DNA from: [Eubacterium] saphenum
GTDB taxonomy: Bacteria > Bacillota > Clostridia > Peptostreptococcales > Anaerovoracaceae
NCBI GenBank assembly: GCA_004555725.1
Contig: SFHC01000022.1
Span: forward strand, 1 to 26,464
Direction of reading: 5' to 3'
Length of the DNA: 26,464 bases
The notes beneath the pieces are model-generated. The model was not told the DNA's origin. It did not search any database and worked only from the letters and a program-made list of their open reading frames with translations. Both the position numbers and the translations under genes were made by a program. Numbering within the stretch: position 1 is the stretch's first letter; every line of letters begins with the position of its first letter. Positions 1 through 8,082 of this stretch are shown here, piece after piece.

Positions 1-2975
1 GCACTCTTTACAAGCGATGCGGATTCACTCGCTGATGCTGCACTGTTTGACAAACTCTCGCTCAGTGAAGTCGACTTTGAAGCGCTGTCTTTAGCGGAAA
101 CAGATCTGCTTATAGATTCACTGGTCGCCTTGCTTGTGCTTGTACTCTGACTGCTCGCAGCTGATGCAGATTCCGATTCACTTATGCTAACCGACTCGGA
201 TTCACTCTCGGAATTCTTCAGGGACTCGCTCGTACTCACGGACAGAGAGAGTCGTTCACTCTGGCTGGCAGAAAGCGAAGTACTTCTGCTGAGGCTGGCA
301 GATTCAGAATCAGCCGTGCTTGCACTTGCGCTTGCAGATTCACTGTCTCTCTTGCTCTGGCTCGTTTTGCCGCTGTCACTGGCACTGACACTCAGAGAAT
401 CCTGCTCTGCCGCACTGGCCGAACCAGAACTGGACGCGCTTTCGCTCTGGGACTGCAGGCTGTCCTGACGTCCGGACGCGCTGACGCTCACGCTGGTGGA
501 ATTATTTGCCCGTTCAGAAACCTGCTGTGACACACTGGTGCTCTGCGACGCAGAAGTTGTTTCGCTTGCAGCCCGGCTTGCGCTGGCGCTGGCTGACGTA
601 CTGGCAATGCTCTGACTCTGTGACGCAGATCCTGATGCTGCGCTGGCACTCTGTGAATGCACTCCGGACAGACTTGCTGACGCAGAAGTGCTGGCGCTTC
701 CGGACTGAGACGCGTCTGCAGAAGCACTTTTTGAAGCGCTGGCATTGCTGGCAATGCTCTGGGAAGTGCTGGCACTCACTTTCTGAGACTGGGACTGAAG
801 TTCTGATAATCTCACGGACTGAGACTGGCTGACAGATCCCGAACGGGACATCTGCTGCGACAGACTCTGGGAAACCGAACGGCTCGTACTCTGAGACGCA
901 GCCGATACACTCCGGCTGCCGGACGCAGAAGTACTTGCGCTTCGGCTTACAGACTGACTCGCCGCAGTGGAGGCGGCCTGACTCTGGCGAGATGACGCAG
1001 ACTGACTCGCCTTCTCCGACAGGGAATCCTGTGTAGACTGAGACATGGAAGTCAGTTCACTGACTCCACGCGCTTCATCTGTATAGGATCCGGTGTAGGT
1101 AACCGTGATGACACCGCGGTTGTTGCCCTCTGCAGTGGTAGATTCCCCGACAGTGGGATGAACACCCCTCTCTTCATCGCAAGACACCGTTGATGTCGCC
1201 TGGATGCTGACCGCTACGTTCGCAATGGATTTCCCCCAGTTTTGATAGTCTCCCATCTTGGTGTCAAAGGAAACCGTCACCGCAGAAGATACATTGATCC
1301 TTTGCGTTGTCGTATAGCTTTCACCCCAGTAGCGCCCTGTATAATCTATCGTCTGGATGTTGGAACCAAGAGAAGTTTTCTTCGTACTTCCATCAGGAGC
1401 ATTTTGTTCTCTATAAAAACTATCGGAATTATTTCTCAGGCCATGGCTAAGCGTATACACATTTCCTGTCGCATCGGTAACCGTAATGTTCTCAGGGTTC
1501 TCGGCTCCGGCGATCACGTTCAGATACAGACCGAAATACTGCTCGGAATTTTCAACCCGGACTTGCTCCCAACCCCACCATTCAGATTTCTGCCATTCAT
1601 AATGGTACATGTTTCTGTCTGCCGCTGTATAGTGTGCTGTCCATTTGATAACGCCAGTTTCCAGATTCAAGGTTCCGGTTAAATCGGTCAGTGTCCCTCC
1701 TTTGATTTGATTTTCTTTTGCCTCGAACACCTTGACTTCGGTAACTTTTTCCGTACCCGCTGCGGTGCTGGCCGATGCCGATGTGCTGGCACTGACCGAC
1801 GTCGATTCGGAGGATGCCCGGGACAGACTTCCGCTCTGCGACTGGGAAAGGCTGGTTTTGCTGCTGAGACTTTCACTCGCCGAATCAGAACTTACGGCTG
1901 ACGCACTCATGCTTTCGCTTGTCGATCCGGACGCAGAAACACTTTCCGACGCGTTGCGGCTGAGCTGCATGGATCCCTGCATGGATTCCGACACAATCGC
2001 GCTTGTTTCTGCCGACGCTTCCAGCGACTCCGATGCCGCCGCGCTGGCTTCTTCCGAAACCGAGCCGTTCAGCATGACGTTGCTGGTGGATGCCGATGCA
2101 GAATCACTGGCGCTGGCATGCGCAGATTGAGATTCTTCCGCAGACGCTTCTGTGCTTGTCTCCGCAGACAGAGACCGCGATCCGCTCTCCTGCTGACTTG
2201 CCGCCGCAGACAGTGAGTCACTCTCCGACGCCGCCTGACTGCCCCTGCTGACCGACATACTGACTGATGAGAGCTGGCTTCCCGCAGCGCTCAGGCTTTC
2301 CTTATCCTTCTCATCCTGATTGGAATTAACCGCGGACAAAGACTGACTGGACAAGGAGGAACCCTTGCCGGACTCAGCGGCCGACGTACTCACCGCTGCG
2401 CTTTCTGCACCCGAAAAAGCCTCCGACTGACGCGCACTCTCGGAGGACTTCTGTGAACTCTCCTCTGAAGCACGTGTACTGTCTGAAGCTTTCTGTGAAG
2501 ACGTTGCGTCCGCCTCGCTGTTGGACAGACTGACAGAATCTGCCGTCCGGTCAGACTGTACAGCTGAAGCCTGTGCGGAACCCTCCTGTCCTGCTGCTGA
2601 ACTCACCTTCTGTCTGTATACCATTCTCCCGCTTCCGGTATCCGCGGAAGAACCATTCTGAACAGATTCTGACGCGGAATCCGGCTGAATAGAGAGCGAT
2701 TCCGATGTACTGGTGCTTTCTTCCTGAGAAGCCGCAGTCTGCGACTCTGTGTCAGAGAGCGACTCCACTCTGGACTCCGACGCATTCGTCTGTTCCAGAA
2801 CACTTTCCATCATCTGTCCGCTGGCAGATTCTGACTGTGCAGTTGCTCCGTAAACGGCATTACCCTGCGCATACATCGCCGTCCCGCCGAGGACAGCTCC
2901 CGCAGCAGCCGCGCTTTTCAGCAGCGCGTCTTTTCTTCTGTTGTGATTCTTATTCTTCGTGTTCTTTCTTCCCAT
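1..2975 (-). CDS. serine-rich-repeat surface adhesin, partial (C-terminus off the left edge)
   Basis: An open frame of about 991 codons runs from ATG at 2975 off the left end. Residues 1-16 are Lys/Arg-rich (starts MGRKNTKNKN). A hydrophobic Ala/Gly stretch follows at about 17-43 and looks like the export signal. Residues ~45-405 are a first Ser/Ala/Glu/Gln-rich repeat region. Residues ~408-640 (about 1055-1755) are a non-repetitive, aromatic-rich domain, probably the ligand-binding region. From ~645 to the edge a second Ser-rich repeat resumes with Ser at about every second residue. This order (signal, short repeat, binding region, long repeat) is that of Firmicute serine-rich-repeat glycoproteins, which are O-glycosylated, exported by accessory SecA2/SecY2 and anchored by LPXTG. 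The anchor, glycosyltransferases and accessory Sec genes are not in the window. The signal lacks an obvious KxYKxGKxW motif. Family call is firm; ligand unknown. Confidence 0.9.
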   Translation of the reverse strand, partial: MGRKNTKNKNHNRRKDALLKSAAAAGAVLGGTAMYAQGNAVYGATAQSESASGQMMESVLEQTNASESRVESLSDTESQTAASQEESTSTSESLSIQPDSASESVQNGSSADTGSGRMVYRQKVSSAAGQEGSAQASAVQSDRTADSVSLSNSEADATSSQKASDSTRASEESSQKSSESARQSEAFSGAESAAVSTSAAESGKGSSLSSQSLSAVNSNQDEKDKESLSAAGSQLSSVSMSVSRGSQAASESDSLSAAASQQESGSRSLSAETSTEASAEESQSAHASASDSASASTSNVMLNGSVSEEASAAASESLEASAETSAIVSESMQGSMQLSRNASESVSASGSTSESMSASAVSSDSASESLSSKTSLSQSQSGSLSRASSESTSVSASTSASASTAAGTEKVTEVKVFEAKENQIKGGTLTDLTGTLNLETGVIKWTAHYTAADRNMYHYEWQKSEWWGWEQVRVENSEQYFGLYLNVIAGAENPENITVTDATGNVYTLSHGLRNNSDSFYREQNAPDGSTKKTSLGSNIQTIDYTGRYWGESYTTTQRINVSSAVTVSFDTKMGDYQNWGKSIANVAVSIQATSTVSCDEERGVHPTVGESTTAEGNNRGVITVTYTGSYTDEARGVSELTSMSQSTQDSLSEKASQSASSRQSQAASTAASQSVSRSASTSASGSRSVSAASQSTSRSVSQSLSQQMSRSGSVSQSQSVRLSELQSQSQKVSASTSQSIASNASASKSASADASQSGSASTSASASLSGVHSQSASAASGSASQSQSIASTSASASASRAASETTSASQSTSVSQQVSERANNSTSVSVSASGRQDSLQSQSESASSSGSASAAEQDSLSVSASDSGKTSQSKRDSESASASASTADSESASLSRSTSLSASQSERLSLSVSTSESLKNSESESESVSISESESASAASSQSTSTSKATSESISRSVSAKDSASKSTSLSESLSNSAASASESASLVKS

Positions 2976-3207
2976 ATTACTTTACACCCCGGATGTGCCG
3001 AACCCTACCGCAAAAAGTGCCTGCACCCGGCAGCTTGCAGGGAGTCTGTTTAAAACCCTCTGATATCGCTGACTGCAAGCACCGCCTTTAGATCTAATTA
3101 TACTACATTATATGCACTTTACACATAGATTTCCCGCGTTACACAGTAATCAACGGAATTTTTTTCGATACACATATCCAGGTATGCCATAAGCATTTTC
3201 TGATTGC
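2976..3207. other. intergenic region upstream of the adhesin
   Basis: About 230 bp between the adhesin start and the end of the XRE gene. Two TATAAT-like boxes read on the minus strand (3097-3102 and 3107-3112) and could serve the adhesin, but neither has a convincing -35 box. A 6-bp inverted repeat CCTGCA/TGCAGG near 3020-3042 lies in the presumed leader. No further gene is seen. Confidence 0.35.
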
Positions 3208-3402
3208 CTATTCCTCCCAGAACAGTTCATCCAGTGTCTTGTCCAGTGCCTTGCAGATCGCAATGCACAGATTGATTGTCGGGTTGTAGTCGCCTTTCTC
3301 AATCGCGTTGATGGTCTGTCTGGAGACGTCGCATAAACCTGCAAGTTCTGCCTGGGACAGATCTTTGGCTGCGCGAGCAGCTTTCATTCTCAGGTTTTTC
3401 AT
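3208..3402 (-). CDS. XRE/Cro-type HTH regulator, 64 aa
   Basis: A 64-residue single-domain helix-turn-helix protein starting MKNLRMKAARAAKDLSQ. The HTH is at about residues 16-50 (LSQAELAGLCDVSRQTINAIE) and the protein ends in DELFWEE. These small Cro-like proteins usually repress their own transcription unit. The ATG overlaps the stop of the upstream membrane-protein gene by one base (TAATG), so the two genes are translationally coupled. A membrane protein followed by a tiny XRE regulator is a common Firmicute pairing. A longer upstream-start version of this frame would lie inside the membrane-protein gene and is not chosen. Confidence 0.85.
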   Translation of the reverse strand: MKNLRMKAARAAKDLSQAELAGLCDVSRQTINAIEKGDYNPTINLCIAICKALDKTLDELFWEE

Positions 3403-3926
3403 TATTCCTCTGCCTCCGCTCTCATCATGACGCGGCGGATCACAATGGCCGCAGTCAGGATCAGAAATACAATGCCGCAAACCAGATTGGCTCCGGAGAA
3501 CAGCGTAATCACACCGCTTTCAAAAAGTTTTCCCTGTATATAGCGCTGAATGCCAGGAAACAGATTGAGTGCCGCAATCAAAGCGTAGAGTGCCAGATAA
3601 TTATTTCCACGTTTATCGAACTCAATATAAGCATCATGAAAGATATTATACACTCCGCTGACTGTCACACTGACCATCATTGCAACAAACACCCACATCC
3701 CCGCAGAAAAGAGGATGTCTGCCCCCAGCTCCAGAATAACGATAATGAAAAACAACATGAAATACATACTCAGATATCCCAGTTTCAGCCCCTTTGCCTG
3801 GATCTGCTTCTGACGTTCATCATAATGTGACATCCGGTTTCTGTTTTTCACCTTTCTTGAAATAACAAGCAGTACAACTACAGCAGCAAAGCCGAATATC
3901 AATCCTATTTCATAAGATGTATTCAT
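3402..3926 (-). CDS. small integral membrane protein paired with the XRE regulator, 174 aa
   Basis: About five hydrophobic segments are visible: residues ~5-22, 49-72, 74-97, 110-125 and 138-163. A basic cytoplasmic loop after the first segment carries a YDERQ motif (about residues 35-39), typical of small DERQ-type membrane proteins of unknown function encoded beside XRE regulators. The ribosome site GAAGGAGG lies 6 bases upstream of ATG. It shares a one-base overlap with the downstream regulator, so the regulator probably controls it. The molecular function is unknown; I see no enzyme motif. Confidence 0.75.
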   Translation of the reverse strand: MNTSYEIGLIFGFAAVVVLLVISRKVKNRNRMSHYDERQKQIQAKGLKLGYLSMYFMLFFIIVILELGADILFSAGMWVFVAMMVSVTVSGVYNIFHDAYIEFDKRGNNYLALYALIAALNLFPGIQRYIQGKLFESGVITLFSGANLVCGIVFLILTAAIVIRRVMMRAEAEE

Positions 3927-3982
3927 AACGGCCTCCTTCGCATACGGATCCCATCCGTTTTTAACTCACTTTCTACCTCTAG

Positions 3983-4009
3983 AGTATATTATATGCGTAA
4001 TATTGTCAA
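3983..4009 (-). promoter_or_regulatory. putative promoter of the membrane protein/XRE operon
   Basis: On the minus strand a perfect TTGACA (4004-4009) is followed by an AT-rich stretch with TATACT at 3983-3988 (15-bp spacer). A TACTCT at 17 bp (3981-3986) is the alternative -10. The region sits about 60 bp upstream of the gene start. Confidence 0.45.
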
Positions 4010-4194
4010 TTATATTTTACATCTTGCGTGTTATTTTTGTCTAAATGCCATCCTCACGGAAAATCCATGCCTGTGAAATCCGTTGAAAATACAGTTTTCC
4101 TTGATTTTCACTCCGGGTCCTTCTCAGTTAATAAATTGAATAGAACTTCCTGCAGTTCCTGTGCTACAGTAAAAGAATATGAGAGGAAGGATTT

Positions 4195-5466
4195 ATGAAA
4201 AAGACAGAGATGACCGATAAAAATTCACATAGAAACAATCCCCCGGCAGGCCGGAAATCCTGGTCCGCCGCGCTGGTCTTTATTGTATTATTCGGCGTTG
4301 TCAGTCTGTTTTCTGACATGACGCATGAAGGCGCGGACAGCATCCGGGGAGCTTACCTGGCCGCGCTGGGCGCTTCTGCCGGCACCATCGGATTCATTTC
4401 CGGCCTCGGTGAAATGGTCGGATACTCGCTGCGCTATATCTTCGGCAAGCTCTCCGACCGCACCGGAAAATACTGGCTGATGACAATCTTCGGCTACGTG
4501 ATCGACGTCATCTGCGTGCCCGCCCTGGCGCTGGTCGGCAGACACGGCTGGATTGCTGCCTGCGTGCTTCTGGTTATCCAGCGGATGGGAAAATCCATTA
4601 AGAAGCCGTCCAAGGACACCATCATGTCCTTTGCGGCGACGCAGGAGGGCGTAGGGAAAAGCTTCGGGATTCAGGAGGTGCTGGATCAGATCGGCGCATT
4701 CCTCGGTCCTGTTTTCCTGTACCTCATTCTTCTTTTTCAGACAAAAGGCAGCCTGTTCCAGAGGTACCGCCTGTGTTTTGCCATGCTCGCCGTTCCGGGC
4801 GCGCTGACGCTGATCTTCCTGCTTTTCACCCGGCTGAAATTCCCGAACCCGGAAAAGTTCGAGCCGGAACCGGCGCATGAAGAGCCGTTTCACATGAAGC
4901 GCAGCTTCCGTATTTACATCATCGGAATCAGCTGCTTTGCCTTCGGCTTCATCGACTATTCTTTGATTGCCATGCACGTTTCCAAAGTGTACATTGCTGT
5001 CAGCCACGCTGCCATGTCGCAGTCAGAACTTCCGCTGCTCTATGCGCTTGCGATGCTGGTGGACGCGATTGCCGCACTGATTTTCGGACTGTGGTACGAC
5101 CGGAAAGGCGTGCAGGTTCTGATCTGGTCCACCATTCTCTCCGCGCCGTTTCCCATTTTTGTCTTCGGCGCGCATTCCATGCCGGCTCTGATCTTCGGTG
5201 TCATGCTCTGGGGAATCGGAATGGGCGCACAGGAATCCATCATGAAATCCGTCATCGCAGTCATCGTTCCGAAATCGTCCAGAGCATCCGGATACGGCAT
5301 CTTTGAATGTTCGTTCGGCATTTTCTGGTTTCTCGGAAGCTGGCTCATGGGAACGCTCTACGATTTCAGCATGCCGCTGATGATCACCATTTCTGTCGCC
5401 GCCCAACTCGCTTCCACCCCGTTCTACCTGTATCTCGGCAGAACCCAGAAGGAAAAACGGCTGTAA
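4195..5466 (+). CDS. major facilitator superfamily (MFS) transporter, 423 aa
   Basis: A 423-residue polytopic protein with about 11-12 hydrophobic segments and a central hydrophilic loop (about residues 215-240), the usual MFS size and plan. An MFS-like loop 2-3 signature occurs around residues 83-91 (GKLSDRTGKYW) and a related one in the second half (GLWYDRKG). The N-terminus is hydrophilic (about 24 residues). The start is supported by GAGGAAGG seven bases upstream. It is a single-gene unit, convergent with the dioxygenase-like gene. The substrate cannot be read from the sequence; drug or metabolite efflux is the usual role of such stand-alone MFS proteins. Confidence 0.85.
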   Translation: MKKTEMTDKNSHRNNPPAGRKSWSAALVFIVLFGVVSLFSDMTHEGADSIRGAYLAALGASAGTIGFISGLGEMVGYSLRYIFGKLSDRTGKYWLMTIFGYVIDVICVPALALVGRHGWIAACVLLVIQRMGKSIKKPSKDTIMSFAATQEGVGKSFGIQEVLDQIGAFLGPVFLYLILLFQTKGSLFQRYRLCFAMLAVPGALTLIFLLFTRLKFPNPEKFEPEPAHEEPFHMKRSFRIYIIGISCFAFGFIDYSLIAMHVSKVYIAVSHAAMSQSELPLLYALAMLVDAIAALIFGLWYDRKGVQVLIWSTILSAPFPIFVFGAHSMPALIFGVMLWGIGMGAQESIMKSVIAVIVPKSSRASGYGIFECSFGIFWFLGSWLMGTLYDFSMPLMITISVAAQLASTPFYLYLGRTQKEKRL

Positions 5467-5479
5467 CCACACAGAAAAA

Positions 5480-5515
5480 GGAGATATACGGATTACGATC
5501 CATCCGCATATCTCC
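5480..5515 (-). terminator. terminator of the dioxygenase-like gene
   Basis: Arms at 5480-5493 and 5502-5515 form a 14-bp stem (one G-U pair on the minus transcript) with an 8-nt loop. On the minus strand it is followed at once by TTTTTC. It lies between two convergent genes and may also slow plus-strand transcripts from the MFS gene, which lack an immediate U-run. Confidence 0.85.
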
Positions 5516-5543
5516 CTGCCCATATTCTTTTTGTCTGAATTTC

Positions 5544-6332
5544 CTACGCCTGACCGCCGAACAGGAATCCTGTCATTGCCATGGATCCGAGATTGCAGAC
5601 GTTATTAAACACTTCTGCCTGGTCTCCATCGGACGCGCCCAGACAGTACAGAAGCGGCAGATAATGATCCGGCGTCGGCACTGCATACCGCGCGTCCGGA
5701 TGTCCCTCATAATGAATGACTTTCTCCGTCTCGTTGTGAAGGACTGCCTCGCGGATATAGTCGTTAAAACGTTCAGCTGCCGGTGAACCTCCCTCATTGT
5801 TCCATTCGACACGGGACAGGTTATGCACGACATTTCCGCTTCCGAATATCAGGATTCCCTCTTCACGCAGCGCGGTCAGTTTCCGGCCGAGTTCATAGCT
5901 TTCCTGTGCAGACAGGAGCCGGCTTACGGACAGCTGCACAACCGGAATATCCGCTTTCGGGAACATATGCACCAGAACCGTCCACGTTCCATGATCGACT
6001 CCCCACTCATCGTTGACGGAAACAGCATCGCCGAGCAGCTTCTGTACCTCTGCGGTCAGTTCCGCGTTTCCTTTCACCGGATATTTTAAATCATACAGTT
6101 CCTGCGGAAAACCATACATATCATATATCTGCTTCGGCTCTTCCGCGCTCTGAATATACGTTCCCGGAGCATACCAGTGCCCGGACACCGCCAGAATCGC
6201 CTTCGGCTTTCCATATTTACGGAGAATTTTCTCCCCGACCGCATGCATCCCTTCTGTAATCGCGTTATGCTCCAAAGAAACCATCGGACTGCCATGCCCA
6301 GAAAAAACAACCGGCATCTTCATATTTTCCAT
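5544..6332 (-). CDS. class III extradiol dioxygenase-like protein (4,5-DOPA dioxygenase family), 262 aa
   Basis: The length and motifs fit the YgiD/LigB-type family, single-subunit enzymes that open catechol-type rings next to the hydroxyls using a non-haem metal. Conserved histidines are H13 (SGHGSPM), H52 (SGHW), H114 (DHGTW), H170 (NVVHNL) and H223 (TPDHYLPL). The start is supported by GGGAGA seven bases upstream. It stands alone, with its own terminator and a possible operator upstream, and no ring-degradation genes are near. Members in gut bacteria often have no known substrate, so the natural reaction is uncertain though the fold is not. Confidence 0.87.
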   Translation of the reverse strand: MENMKMPVVFSGHGSPMVSLEHNAITEGMHAVGEKILRKYGKPKAILAVSGHWYAPGTYIQSAEEPKQIYDMYGFPQELYDLKYPVKGNAELTAEVQKLLGDAVSVNDEWGVDHGTWTVLVHMFPKADIPVVQLSVSRLLSAQESYELGRKLTALREEGILIFGSGNVVHNLSRVEWNNEGGSPAAERFNDYIREAVLHNETEKVIHYEGHPDARYAVPTPDHYLPLLYCLGASDGDQAEVFNNVCNLGSMAMTGFLFGGQA

Positions 6333-6361
6333 CTTCTATTCTCCCTTCAAAGCCATATCAT

Positions 6362-6376
6362 ACCTATAAACTAGGT
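6362..6376. promoter_or_regulatory. inverted repeat ACCTA-N5-TAGGT in the dioxygenase promoter region
   Basis: ACCTA and TAGGT flank TAAAC about 30 bp upstream of the dioxygenase start, amid TATAAT-like minus-strand boxes. The symmetry loosely extends into flanking AT. It could be a repressor operator; no regulator gene is adjacent. Confidence 0.4.
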
Positions 6377-6477
6377 TATAATATATTTACCCCGGATTTT
6401 TCAAATTCATCTTCATTGTGCCTCCGTACCAATGATCTTGTACATTTTCTTAAGCAGCACTTCAACAAAAACAAGCC

Positions 6478-6511
6478 GCTGCGCGAAGTATAATATTATG
6501 CTTCGTGCAGC
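6478..6511 (-). terminator. terminator of the SPFH/RHH operon
   Basis: Arms at 6478-6488 and 6501-6511 form a stem with one G-U pair around a self-complementary AT-rich loop. On the minus strand the stem is followed by GGCTTGTTTTTG. It lies just after the RHH gene stop. Confidence 0.75.
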
Positions 6512-6522
6512 AGCTGCAGTCA

Positions 6523-6717
6523 CTACTTGATATCCAGTTTCGGAGGGACGTCAATCTCCTGACCGACGTACTTTCCGTCTTTTTTCCGCTGCCTGACACA
6601 TTCGGTCAGCAGATATTCAATCTGTCCGTTTACCGATCGGAAGTCGTCCTCTGCCCAGGCAGCAATCTCGTTATACAGTTTTTCTGATAATCTCAGTGGT
6701 ACTTGTTTCTTCTTCAT
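6523..6717 (-). CDS. ribbon-helix-helix (Arc-like) DNA-binding protein, 64 aa
   Basis: A 64-residue protein. MKKKQVPLRLSEKLYNEIAA looks like the beta-strand and first helix of an RHH domain, and residues ~28-41 (SVNGQIEYLLTECV) the second helix; the rest is a short charged tail. RHH proteins bind DNA as dimers, often on tandem palindromic sites. The gene is 9 bp after the SPFH gene and shares its terminator, so the two are co-transcribed. The ribosome site is weak (AGG close to ATG), suggesting lower or coupled translation. It is the natural candidate to bind the double palindrome at 7776-7800. It could alternatively be an orphan antitoxin, but no toxin is adjacent. Confidence 0.78.
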   Translation of the reverse strand: MKKKQVPLRLSEKLYNEIAAWAEDDFRSVNGQIEYLLTECVRQRKKDGKYVGQEIDVPPKLDIK

Positions 6718-6726
6718 GCCTATATA

Positions 6727-7737
6727 TTAATACAAGCTTCCCGCGTTGACAATCGGCTGCGCTTCATGATTCCCGCAGAGAACGACCATAAGATTGGAAA
6801 CCATCGCGGCCTTGCGCTCTTCATCAAGATCGACAATATTTTCTTCACTCAGGCGTTCAAGCGCCATTTCCACCATGCCAACGGCGCCTTCCACGATCAT
6901 TGTCCGCGCGTCTACAATCGCTGCGGCCTGCTGACGCTGCAGCATAGCTGCGGCAATCTCAGTCGCATAAGCAAGATACGTGATTCTCGCGTCAATAACC
7001 TCCAGTCCTGCCTCATTAACTTTACTCTGTATCTCGTCTCTGATTTTTGCAGCTACAACTTCACTGGAGCCGCGCAGACTGCCCTCATCTGCGACGCCGT
7101 CACCCGTAGTATCCACTCCCGGCGCGACATCATACGGATAATTCCGGACGATGTTTCGCAGAGCGCTGTCGCACTGCAGGGAGAGGAACTCCTTGTAATT
7201 GTCCACGTTAAATACAGCCTTTGCCGTGTCATTAACTTTCCAGATCACTGCGATGCCAATTTCCACCGGGTTTCCCAGACAGTCATTGATCTTCTGCACA
7301 TTATTATTCAGCGTCATGACCTTCAGTGAAATTTTCTTGTTTACTGTATTTCTGGCAGAGGTTTTCTCCCGTCCTCCCTTGCCGAACGACTTTTTGACGC
7401 CCTCATCCGCGTCACCGCTCTGGCTGAGATGTGTGCCCGCAGCAGGATTGACCCCTGCGCAGAACGGATTGACAAAGTAGAAGCCGGCGCCGCGAATCGT
7501 TCCGACATAATTTCCGAACAGGGTCAGGACCAGCGCTTCCTGCGGTTTCAGCACCTTCAGGCCAAGCAGAAGGATCCATCCGGCGCAGATCCAGATCATG
7601 CAGACGACCGGAAGAATGCGATTTCCCGGATGCATTGCAGATACGGCCATCCCCGCCGCAGCAGCGATATACAGAGCAATAACCAGCAGCAGTACGGCCA
7701 TGCCGTTCTTTTTGGTTGTTAAAATCTTCTCTTCCAT
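6727..7737 (-). CDS. SPFH/Band 7 domain membrane protein, 336 aa
   Basis: Two hydrophobic segments (about residues 13-34 and 41-61) precede an SPFH/prohibitin-type domain starting near residue 62 (VLKPQEALVLTLFGNYVGTI). A basic Ser/Gly-rich insertion (about 102-135) interrupts the domain. An Ala-rich helical region containing LAYATEIAAAMLQRQQAAAI lies toward the C-terminus (about residues 250-290), as in flotillin/stomatin-like proteins. These form membrane-bound oligomeric scaffolds. The start is supported by GGAGGG. It is the first gene of a two-gene operon with an RHH regulator. No NfeD-type protease partner is seen. Confidence 0.87.
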   Translation of the reverse strand: MEEKILTTKKNGMAVLLLVIALYIAAAAGMAVSAMHPGNRILPVVCMIWICAGWILLLGLKVLKPQEALVLTLFGNYVGTIRGAGFYFVNPFCAGVNPAAGTHLSQSGDADEGVKKSFGKGGREKTSARNTVNKKISLKVMTLNNNVQKINDCLGNPVEIGIAVIWKVNDTAKAVFNVDNYKEFLSLQCDSALRNIVRNYPYDVAPGVDTTGDGVADEGSLRGSSEVVAAKIRDEIQSKVNEAGLEVIDARITYLAYATEIAAAMLQRQQAAAIVDARTMIVEGAVGMVEMALERLSEENIVDLDEERKAAMVSNLMVVLCGNHEAQPIVNAGSLY

Positions 7738-7775
7738 AGCAAACCCTCCTGTTGTATGGACGCTATCTTGTATCT

Positions 7776-7805
7776 AAATGATATCATTATGATATCATTT
7801 GTCAA
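7776..7805 (-). promoter_or_regulatory. SPFH/RHH operon promoter with double-palindrome operator
   Basis: On the minus strand TTGACA (7800-7805) is followed after 16 bp by TATCAT (7778-7783). Two copies of the perfect palindrome ATGATATCAT (7778-7787 and 7789-7798), one base apart, fill the spacer and the -10 box. The whole of 7776-7800 is itself a 25-bp palindrome about one central base. The placement fits steric repression by a dimeric or tetrameric regulator. Confidence 0.75.
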
Positions 7806-8082
7806 GAGTTATCCTTCTCGGTGTCTGGATTCAAAAATATTAAAACACCGCGCTCGCATACTGTCACGGCAGGATCCGTGCCATGCGGTATGGAAACTTT
7901 TCTGTCGCTTTACACCTTTGCTTTCCCTGACGTTTTCATGTAGTATAAAGTCATCACACGAAGTAATCTATATCTCCGGATATGAAAACGGAGAAGGATT
8001 ACCTGATTTTCATTTCTGTTTCTGACTGAAGTAAATCGAATAAATATCGTTTTTATTGGTATAACAACACACGGGGGCTGCT
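7806..8082. other. intergenic region between divergent SPFH and Crp/Fnr genes
   Basis: About 275 bp with no credible gene. A possible weak plus-strand promoter (TTGCTT, then TAGTAT about 17 bp on, near 7920-7946) and the Crp-type palindrome at 8056-8067 are the only signals seen. Confidence 0.4.
8056..8067. promoter_or_regulatory. putative Crp/Fnr-type site upstream of its own gene
   Basis: TTGGTATAACAA is a near-perfect palindrome 15 bp upstream of the regulator's ATG. It matches 10 of 12 bases of the site at 10392-10403 in front of the DUF438 gene. Overlap with a TATAAC -10-like box suggests autorepression. Confidence 0.45.

Noticed and set aside
184..2130. Plus-strand open frames rich in Leu, Ala and Ser (184-468, 506-832, 1732-2130)
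   Set aside because: They are antisense to the serine-rich repeats of the adhesin; the low-complexity codons leave the other frames open, and no ribosome sites precede them.
4010..4194. Riboswitch upstream of the MFS gene
   Set aside because: Short repeats around ATCCATGCC and ATCCGTTG were considered, but no known riboswitch core could be matched.
4288..5523. Minus-strand frames of 239 and 166 codons opposite the MFS gene
   Set aside because: No membrane or domain features, charged random composition, and fully covered by a clear transporter gene.
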